Source: Tipula vernalis
Taxonomy: Eukaryota > Arthropoda > Insecta > Diptera > Tipulidae
Direction: 5' to 3'
DNA: 64,000 nucleotides
NCBI GenBank assembly: GCA_958295665.1
Contig: OY282560.1
Location: forward strand, 206,382,420 to 206,446,419
The notes under the pieces were generated by a model. The model was not told where the DNA came from. It searched no databases and was given only the letters and a program-made list of their open reading frames with translations. The position numbers and the translations under genes are program-made. This document shows, one piece after another, positions 56,073 through 64,000 of this stretch. How positions within the stretch are numbered: the first letter of the stretch is position 1; each line of letters opens with the position of its first letter.

Positions 56073-57294
56073 TTATGCCACCATTCCTCTAGGGGTCAGC
56101 CCATGGCTTTTCCCGCTCCTTCCTCGGCCCGGTTTCCCTGTTCCAGAGGTGCCAGGTCTCCTGGCCTCTCCCGGCCCGGTGACCCCACCACTGTGGTCAG
56201 CGTTCTCAGCCAAAGCTGCTCTTGACGTGCCGGGCAGATTAGGCTCCGCCACTCTCTCCTTGACGGCATCCACCGCCTCCTCCTTCTTTGGGCGGAAGTG
56301 TACAGAGCCAAACATCCAGTTGAGTCTGAAGTTGGAGCCCTTGAATATCTCCGCCGTTTTGTGCGAAATAGACATCGTAATTTGAAGGAGTATCGCCTTC
56401 TCGCTCCTTCCTCGCAATAATCCTACAATCTGCGTCTCTTAGGTCCTTATTCTGGATCGCATACGACGCAGTATCTTTTCGTTTCTTTCCTTACCACCTC
56501 GTGGCAGGTAGATAAACATGATCTTTGGGCGAGGCAATTCCTCCTCCCCGACTGTCTTGAGGGATGCGCCATCCTATGGCTTAAGTGAGGGCACTGTGGT
56601 CCTAAGCCACTCTGCCGTTTCTGGTGCGATATCCCAGGAAATTTGGGCTAACACCATTTAACGGCAGCTCCACCACTGTGTCCATTATGGCATCCTGTAT
56701 TGCCAGAATCTGGGCAATGCCCAGTTTTGTTTCAGTGAAGCCTTGGTCGGTAATCTCCAACCTAATAGCCTTTACTTCATTACTATAAGTTGTGGCCGTC
56801 TCGGCCCTGTTCTCGGGGCAACCTGCCCTATTGTCGCCCTCAGTTGTAGCTTTTGAGGTGGCTTCCAATGCCCTCGGTGAACGACTGGAAACTTTCCTTC
56901 TTTTTGCCGCGATGCCTTTGGGGGTAGAGTCGTCATCCGACCTATTTCTCTTATTTGTTGGGACAATTCTGTCCCTGATCTTCTCCTTACATTGCTGTAA
57001 GGCAGTGTCGCGGAGGACCCCTGACGGAATTAGATGGGTCAGACGTCTCATCGCGGCCCCACTGAGGCGTGTTCTCCTCGTTGATGTCTCTTCGAGCTCC
57101 AATTCCTCAAGATCGTAATTTATTTCGGCCGTTGTCGACGTTGATTGGGTATCCATTTCAGGCAATAGAGTGCTATGTATAGGAGAGCCCACCACTACGT
57201 TCGTGCTAGAGTTTTCTATTAATTTTTTTGATCTCAGAAGCAGGGCCTGAATGATCCTTGACATCATCTGAGATTGGTGCGTTTGAAGGAGCAC
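56073..57294 (-). pseudogene. LOA-type LINE ORF1
   Basis: Frame 57294-56602 (230 codons): acidic DYDLEELELEETSTRRTRLS-like segment, AMRRLTHLIPSGVLRDTALQ and a basic patch (AAKRRKVSSRSP). After a break the frame 56417-56073 continues with NFRLNWMFGSVHFRPKKEEA and a Gly/Pro/Arg-rich tail. No zinc knuckle was seen. Attribution rests on position before the endonuclease. Confidence 0.65.
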
Positions 57295-57480
57295 CGCCCT
57301 TATGTTTTTCGTTTTTATTTAAATGCATACAGTGTTGATTTCTTTGGGGAATGAAAGGTCTGCCGTGGCAGCGCCTCTTGCTATAGTAAGGCTGATTGAA
57401 ACCTGAGGTCACCTAGTATCCAGAGTTCTGCTAGCGACCAACTAACCCATGATCATTCATCCCTCAGCGCACGTGTCTCA

Positions 57481-57800
57481 CCTTAGATTTGGGTTTTTTT
57501 TGTCAAGGTTTATACCATCCTTTAGCGTCGTACTTTAGCCTGTTGTTCGGTAAACGAGCCAACAGTTCCCAGAGGTCACCACGAAGAGGTAGTACGAACA
57601 CTTGCGAATCACGCTTAGGTTACCATTCGCGCAGATCGTGGGCCCACAGGCAGGACTGCCTAAAACATGACCACAACAGCCTGCTGGAGCTCACCCTAAA
57701 GGAAGGTTACGGAGCTGGTATTACTACACAGCTTTATTCCCCCCTTCCAAAAGACGCCAGACCCCCTCAACCTATGTTAAATGTATACAATAATTTTTCA
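57481..57800 (-). other. GC-rich stretch, possible LINE 5' untranslated region
   Basis: Adjoins the LOA-type ORF1 upstream, with GC content like the LINE and unlike the AT-rich DNA beyond 57830. No protein signal. Confidence 0.4.
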
Positions 57801-60100
57801 ACACTTTACTAACTGTTGTAAACCTTCTAAGACAGGTCATCTCAGTATAATCAAAATTAAAAATTGTATTCAATTTTCAAAAGAGCCATAAGTCCATCTA
57901 AAAGTCTCGGAACTAAATTTTGCATTTATACCAAGAATTGTAACGGATTTACTTCACAGGAATAAAGTTGTTAGTTTTAATTTAAATTGTAACAACAAGG
58001 AAAAATCAAAACATTGTAAAAATAATGATACTTTGAATTATAAGTTGGATAAATCATATTATAAAAAATTTAAAAAAGGAGAAAAAGTCATGTTCTTAAG
58101 CGAATTTGATAACTATCTAAAATGTACACAGGAAAAAGTTAGTCCGGTAACCTACATCAAATAGCTAACTAACCCAACCAGCTTTTGTCATCAAAATAAA
58201 CTACGGCTGGAAATAATAAGGAGATTGAGACTCAGTCTATTGAGAGAGTACTAAGTCAGTCTAATGAGAAGTGATTCAGCAATTACAATAACAAGATCAC
58301 GTCGACAAAGGAGAAATTCACAGAGATTTTTGTATAAATAAAATTATAGCTAATTATTATTAATTGTAACTAACAATCCATTTAAAATCGGGGTAAGTCG
58401 TAATGTATTATAATCCCCTAATTTTATAAATATTTAAATATTTGTATTGATATAAAAAATGAAGAATGTTATATCATTTGTTAACTTTAGTTTAAATACA
58501 TTTTTGAATATTTTACAAGAAAGACAAATTGAATTTCCTTGTTGTTAAAACCATAACCTTCCCTTCTCTATTTGATTTGGGCATTATTGGAGACTAAAGC
58601 CTGCACCAAACCCGATAAAAATTTGGAGTCATTACGTGCTGACATTGTCAAAGTCTGGGATAAAGTGCCTCTATAAAAGCTTCGAGGGAAAGACTACCGC
58701 TATGTTCATTGTACACGAAATGAAAATATACTTATTGTTGATATAATAATTTGGTAAGCAAAGAACAATTTTGTCGAGGGTGGTTTGAATAACTTCTATC
58801 GAAATGTACACATTTTATCAATGCGCTATTAAATATTGTATACACACACGAGTATCTATTTACACCGGGGTTACTTCTATAAAATCAACTTTAATTTTAT
58901 CAACGCCAAATATTTAAAATTTAAATGTATAAAAAGCCTTTACACAAATTTACATAACTTACAAAGGCAGAATTTTTCTCTATTTGCGTACAACTTTTAT
59001 GTGTTGTTGATTTTATATTTTCCTAACTAAACCATAATTTTCGATAACAAGAGAAACCAAACAAAAAAAAAAAAAATCTGGTGGAAATTCACAGAGAAGA
59101 AATAAAATGAAAAAATTGCTTTAGGGAAAATCGAGCTTTTTTTTTGTTACTACATATAATATGTAGCTATACAAAACATTTTTTTTTTTTTTAGGTTTAG
59201 AGATATGTTTGTCGATTTTATTATTTTAATATTGTTGTTACCGCACACAACCACCGCATCAAACCGCCGCTATTAACATCCTCCACACGTTTTTTTTGTT
59301 TTTTTGTTATTAACGATTCGTATATATGCAAAACTCTATACAAAATTGTATAATATGCCATGCCATGTACAGTGAAATAAATAGAACAAAAAACTTTTCC
59401 ACTCGACATTAGAATGAATGTATGGTTGAAAAAATAAAAAAATGTATAACCAAATTTTTTGTTACCAGGCTTTTACTATTTCTGTATTGCTGAAATAAAG
59501 ATTAGAACAAAAAAAAAAAAAATCTGGCTTTTTGTTTGTGCTCCTGCTGCTGTTATTTACACTTTCTGTTTTGTGGTTAGATTTTATTGTTTTAAATATG
59601 TAACTTATTGATTTGCAAGAGATGGGGATATAATAGTCGACAAGCTTAATTGAAAATCATATAGACATCGTCTGGCTATTCCATATAAATATGATGCTGT
59701 TGGAAATTTTGGTAGTTGAGTATTTTTAGACATATATTAAATATCATGGTTCAATTGTATTTCAATGGTTTATTTTAATAATACATAACAATTTTGAAAC
59801 TTTAGTTTCAGATTATATAGTCATAGTTTAATTATGGGATCATGGAGTGGAAATTTGTAATATTAAAAGCGATAATTAGTAGCATAATATGTTAACTATT
59901 CATATAAAACAAAAAGATGTATTTTCTTGAAGATTTCAGATTATTGTTGAATTCTAAAAAGTTTTATAGGGGTTAGATGATTTTTTATAGGAGTTTATCA
60001 CACCGTTTGCAAGATCGAGGCGATAGGGGTTACGGGTGGTCTTGGTATATTAATTAAGCATAATATTGTACATTAACCAATTCAAAATTTGCCTCTTAGT
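57801..60100. other. AT-rich non-coding stretch
   Basis: Mostly featureless. Around 58060-58380 a short frame (KKFKKGEKVMFLSEFDNYLK) followed by TATAAATAAAATTA hints at the end of an LTR element, but no second LTR was seen. Poly-T and poly-A runs at 59060-59510. Confidence 0.4.
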
Positions 60101-60189
60101 GCGATGGGTTCAATATTATATCTACAAAAATTTAAAACTATTCGCGTGTTATTGCTCAAAATCGAATGATCAAAGTTTGAGAAACGATT

Positions 60190-60790
60190 TTATTAAAATC
60201 ACATTTTCAATCAATTTTTATATCTGGAGGTGACTTTAATTTTAGGCATCGGAATTGGAAGTGTATTCGGAATAATAAAGGATGGAGGACACTTTATATT
60301 TATTCAGTAAATAGTGATAACTGCATAATATTAGCACATGAGCAACCAACTCTTTATAGCCATAGGGGTGCTCCGAGCGTATTAGATATATTTGTTACAA
60401 ATAACCCAAACAAGGTAATGGATGTTATAACCCTAACTGAACCAAATTCTGATCACCTTTCAGTAGTGCGTTTCCGAAAAATCTCGAATATCGATTTAAT
60501 CCTGTACTGTTGGGATTTGTACCAACTTGTACTAAACCGTAACCTCACAAATATTAATTTCGATTTAGATCTAGAATCAACTCAAGATATAGATTGTCAT
60601 GTTAATTTTCTCACGGATTGTATCGGGAAGGCTAATGATTCCTCTAGTGAAAAAATCAGCGCTTAGTATTATCTCATGAAATTTTAAAATTAATCCGATT
60701 TCCTAGCAAAAAGAGACGTAAATGGTTAAGATCTAGGTGGTCAGTAATAAAGGAGATTGTTAAGATTTTTAACAAACTTATTGCCAGGCA
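60190..60790 (+). pseudogene. LINE endonuclease domain
   Basis: ISGGDFNFRHRNWKCIRNNK near 60222, then YSHRGAPSVLDIFVTN and LTEPNSDHLSVVRF (SDH motif present), as in Jockey-type AP endonucleases. The linker NKLIARHINKL runs up to the SINE insertion at 60802 and continues at 61078 as VNDKEYKKNFEHN. Confidence 0.8.
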
Positions 60791-60802
60791 CATAAACAAA
60801 CT

Positions 60803-61068
60803 TATTATCACCGAGCAAACGGCACAGTGGCTAAAGCTGCGTTGGATCGGGAGGTACCGGCTTCGAATCCCTATAGGGGCGGGAAACAAAAGGGATTTTT
60901 CGTCATCTGAAGAATCCATGGGCCGACCCACCTTTCATGTCAGCACTACAGGTTGGCATAAAGCAAGGCAATGTGCAGGTGGTTTTCAAAGACGGATCTG
61001 TAGGCGCCCGTCCTCGATTTGGCTACTCCAGGCGTAAAGTAGGACCGTAAAAAAATAAATTAAGAAAC
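60803..61068 (+). mobile_element. tRNA-derived SINE
   Basis: A tRNA-like head with box A (GGCACAGTGG, 60821-60830) and box B (GGCTTCGAATCC, 60859-60870) about 40 bp apart, a unique body to about 61048, and an A-rich end (GTAAAAAAATAAATTAAG). The flanking AAACAAACT occurs at 60794-60802 and 61069-61077 and is the target duplication. It is transcribed by RNA polymerase III in intact copies and moved by a partner LINE. Confidence 0.85.
60821..60870 (+). promoter_or_regulatory. Internal pol III promoter (box A and box B) of the SINE
   Basis: Box A GGCACAGTGG and box B GGCTTCGAATCC are close to the consensus tRNA-gene elements and correctly spaced. Confidence 0.78.
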
Positions 61069-61077
61069 AAACAAACT

Positions 61078-61960
61078 AGTTAATGATAAAGAATATAAAA
61101 AAAATTTCGAACATAACTAGAAATTTAAATAACAAAAATCGTGAAATCCCGCCACTTAAATCTTCTTTTGTAGGACATGAGCAGAAACCGTTTTTATGTG
61201 AAGAAAAATCACTGTGAAAACATTTCATGATCTCGATAAATAATGCAATAATAAAATGATAATTCTCAATTGGATATATCCATAAATGAGATTACTATAA
61301 TATTCAAGTATATACACCCCAACCCCCCTTCCCCGCCCCCCCCCCCCCCTTAAAGGCTCCAGGTCTAGACAAAATACAAAATATTTATTAAAGAATCTGC
61401 CAGAAATTGGAATCAAATATCTACGTCTTATATTTATGAATTCTTTACGCCTTTCTTATTTCCTCAAGAAATACATATTAAAGAGACTAATATTTTAATA
61501 AATGGGCAATTTGTCCACCAAATTCAACGTATTGCGTATTCGATAAAAATAAACGGATCAAATAAAAAATCCACTAGAATGATACTTTTAGATAACTACG
61601 TAACTTTATCGTTTAAATAAATATTAGTGCTTTAGATGTTTACGGTATTCCTGCCGGAGTACCGCAAGGTGGAATTCGCAGCCCACTCTTATTTAACATA
61701 TTTTAAACGACATACCCAAATCAAATGAGTACGAACTTGCGCTTTTTGCTGACGATACAGCATTATTTACTAGTAACATTTTAGCATAACCCATTAATAA
61801 CCCTCTTAGCAATTATGTAAATATTTTATCAAATTATTTTAAAACATGGAATCTGAAATTAAATGTAAATAAATGCCGAACAATTTATGGTGTAGGTCTT
61901 CTGTAAAAATTCCCCAAAACCATATAAAGGTTGTGATTTAATAAACTGGTTATTCAAAAT
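61078..61960 (+). pseudogene. LINE reverse transcriptase remnant
   Basis: AGVPQGGIRSPLLFN near 61654-61700, then FADDTAL-type sequence (TTTTTGCTGACGATACAGCA near 61742, one base out of frame) and NYFKTWNLKLNVNKC. Stops and frameshifts throughout. A C-rich run (61317-61351) interrupts the region before the RT motifs. Confidence 0.75.
61317..61351 (+). repeat. C-rich run
   Basis: Thirty-five bases almost entirely C, including a run of 14; unusual in such AT-rich DNA. Confidence 0.9.
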
Positions 61961-62000
61961 TGTTCCAAAATTATTTAAAATAAACCAAAATTTATTGTAA

Positions 62001-63190
62001 GTTTTAAAATGATTACAATACTAATTAATAAAAGTATTTAGTGGTTAAAAAATTATTTTAAACAGTGTCACATCGACGAGGGATATGAAGAGTTTAAACT
62101 TCACATTTAAAAACTCACTGCTATGTTGGCTCATACAAGTGGACAACTCGACAAGGAATAAATAAAACTCGAGATGTCCCCTTTATAAATTATATTTTAC
62201 AACTGACTCCATTACAGTATAATAATCATTACATTTACTTGTATCTTGCATTGAATAGTAAAGAACGTCATTTACTGATATTAAATTTCACTTCGATCCT
62301 AGCCTAAAAATTAAGATTGCTATGACCACCTATACATTCTCACCTATACCATCTCTTCATCGTATATCATATAACTACATAGTATTTGTACACCAAACGA
62401 AAAATGGCTACCTACCGATAATTTGCTGAACTTATTTTCACGAAAACATATTTTTTATGCGTAAACTCCATTTATTTATTATAATTATTTCTATAATATA
62501 AAAGTAAAATATTTACAAAAGAATAAAACTAGAGACGAGATTATGGATTAAAATTCACTGGGACCTCCCAATTTATGAAAAAAGCTTAAATATGAAGTTC
62601 CAGTTCGATTAGTTAAACCATTTGGGCTGTAGAAAGGACACAGACTGACCGACATACATCAATTGGAAATCCACTTTTTTGGACTCAGTGCTCCTCAAAG
62701 CAGATAAATCTTCAAAAATCTCAAGCTTATTATAGAGACGAAGAGTACGATAATGTGATTGAAAAAGAATTATCGAAAATAATGTCTAATTTATATGCTG
62801 AACGATAAATATAGAATCCCCTACATAAAGCGGAACTTTTACGGACGATTTTACATCATCGAATATGTAAACAACCAGAAGAGCACAATCATTTTTAATT
62901 AATATAACGACATATAAACAAGATAGACAAATACGCCTGAAATAATAGCATTTGGAGGCGGCATTGTATCGGTCTGTTGTTGCATCGATATATTATCGAC
63001 AAAGCACTGCGCCTAGTCAGCCACCTCCGTCGAATTATGTTGCAGCACCATTTTTGCCAGTGTCGTGGGCTGTTATTAACATTCTCCGTCTGTGTTCGAC
63101 TAACAGTTTTTCCCAAGTGCCGTAGTCGATGGGTGTTCCTTACACACCACATGTATTACAAACGGATCGTTGTCTGCCGATGTGTATTAT
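62001..63190. other. Unclassified stretch, probable retroelement debris
   Basis: No frame is convincing. Sequence after 62900 has more balanced composition and leads into the BEL-like fragment, so it may be the decayed part of that element. Confidence 0.35.
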
Positions 63191-63440
63191 AAATTCAGTT
63201 TATATGATACATGAAAATTTACCCAGTCAAGCATTGATGTGGACAACGATTTGCTTAAGTTATAGCGGGATACTGTTGAACTCTGCTGGCAATACATTTT
63301 CACGTATTTCCAAATGTGTTACATGTTTCAGATTTAAACAAACAACGCTAAACCAACTAATGCTCGATCTACCGGCCTGCAGAAGGACTTCTTAACGGTC
63401 GTTCAGCGAGGTATAACTGGCATTCATTATGCCGGATTGA
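63191..63440 (+). pseudogene. BEL/Pao-type integrase fragment
   Basis: ISKCVTCFRFKQTTLNQLML then DLPACR, followed by a stop and SFSEV. The CVTCFR...QLMxDLPxxR block is the end of the zinc finger and start of the core in BEL/Pao integrases (compare CVKCFTLRAKAAKQLMGHLP in the copy at 4.5 kb). The continuation is degraded. Confidence 0.6.
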
Positions 63441-63837
63441 TGATTCAATCTTCAGAAAAGATCTTCAATTACTATCTGCAGCAGTTAACAATGCCCAAAA
63501 TATAATTGTCACCTCCTCATTAAAAATTGGGGAAAGTGTAGTAGGTCCATACTGGCTCAGACGGCTTGGTTCGTATTGCATCAATAAAGTGCAAATATAA
63601 TATCATAAACGACCAATCATCAAATTTTGTAATTAACCAAATGAAGCAGATAATTCTTGGTGCAACACAAACGAAACTCAAGATGTAAAATCAACAACAC
63701 AGCAGCGCGAAAGTACCGATGCAGATTGAGAACTTTAACCATCCCACTGTTATCTATCTTGAGGAAATCAGTAAGATTGAGAATATAATATGTATTGAGA
63801 AGAAACCAATACGGATAAAATACGTTCAGCAACAAAC

Positions 63838-64000
63838 ATGGAGAAATTCAATTCTGAACTAGTAATTCAGCAGCGATCTCAAATGAATAGAATAAACGAG
63901 GTCAATGAATTACTACAAGCATCTACTAAAGAAGTAACAAGAACGAAGGGGGAAGTTGGTGACACAAAAGGACTAATGTTAAGTAACACGTTTGGAATAT
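63838..64000 (+). CDS. Open reading frame leaving the window, coiled coil
   Basis: From ATG 63838 the frame stays open for 54 codons to the window edge, with an in-frame stop at about 63794. The peptide is charged and helical (NRINEVNELLQASTKEVTRT), like a coiled coil. It could be a retroelement ORF1/gag start or an unrelated gene. No family recognised. Confidence 0.35.
   Translation, partial: MEKFNSELVIQQRSQMNRINEVNELLQASTKEVTRTKGEVGDTKGLMLSNTFGI

Larger units (their letters stand above)
54060..57480 (-). mobile_element. LOA-type LINE, 3'-truncated
   Basis: Minus-strand order: ORF1 (57294 to about 56073), endonuclease (about 55930-55151), RT (about 54750-54060). It ends abruptly at 54060, before thumb and RNase H, where the R1-type copy begins in the same orientation. 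GC content is visibly higher than the surroundings. The GC-rich stretch 57480-57800 may be its 5' untranslated region. Confidence 0.75.
60190..62000 (+). mobile_element. Jockey-type LINE remnant carrying a SINE
   Basis: Endonuclease and RT pieces in one orientation, with the SINE at 60803-61068 between them. Both ORF pieces are broken and neither end was located. Confidence 0.75.

Noticed and set aside
55945..57118. Plus-strand frames of 146 and 108 codons
   Set aside because: Antisense to LOA-type ORF1; no motif of their own.
62895..63192. Opposed frames of 71-85 codons before the BEL-like fragment
   Set aside because: Neither strand shows a motif; the region is probably decayed retroelement.

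Overview
The window is AT-rich, repeat-dense eukaryotic DNA, almost certainly from an insect. The evidence is the transposon community rather than any marker gene. It contains BEL/Pao, an env-bearing errantivirus-type Ty3/gypsy element, a second Ty3/gypsy, Jockey-, LOA- and R1-type LINEs, a Penelope-like element with a GIY-YIG domain, PIF/Harbinger, mariner and hAT-like elements, a tRNA-derived SINE and a short (TTAGG)n tract. Only one segment looks like a host gene: a 308-bp internal coding exon at 19474-19781 with good splice sites. Much of the rest may be intron or intergenic DNA filled by transposons.

Layout. 0.8-6.75 kb: a satellite of about 172 bp, split by a 4.3-kb BEL/Pao element with two LTRs. 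8.0-17.9 kb: Penelope-like debris, a 4.05-kb non-coding retroposon flanked by an 18-bp duplication, and a complete but decayed hAT-like transposon inserted in the Penelope reverse transcriptase. 19.5 kb: the host exon. 20.1-21.0 kb: the 3' end of a LOA-type LINE with a (CCTAA)n tail. 23.4-31.4 kb: an errantivirus-type provirus on the minus strand (gag, pol, env, two LTRs) carrying at least three later insertions, one of them a large palindrome with hammerhead-like cores. 31.9-36.3 kb: minisatellites around a broken DNA transposon. 36.6-38.8 kb: a Harbinger element with an intact three-exon Myb/SANT gene and an N-terminally truncated transposase. 42.0-44.5 kb: a truncated Ty3/gypsy. 44.6-49.0 kb: a Jockey LINE, next to a sequence that fits the type III hammerhead ribozyme. 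49.3-51.5 kb: two mariner-type elements. 52.1-57.8 kb: R1-type and LOA-type LINEs in tandem on the minus strand. 60.1-62.0 kb: a Jockey-type LINE interrupted by a tRNA-derived SINE. 63.2 kb to the end: a BEL-type integrase fragment and an open reading frame leaving the window.

Nearly every element is dead. The reverse-transcriptase catalytic box is broken or deleted in the BEL, Penelope, errantivirus, Jockey and LOA copies. The truncated gypsy at 44 kb keeps its YLDD and DDE residues. Nesting order can be read from target-site duplications, and in the SINE/LINE and palindrome/env cases removing the insertion restores the host element's reading frame. The most unusual signals are the two hammerhead-like sites, the non-coding retroposon family with AATC tails, and the intact Harbinger DNA-binding gene beside a broken transposase.
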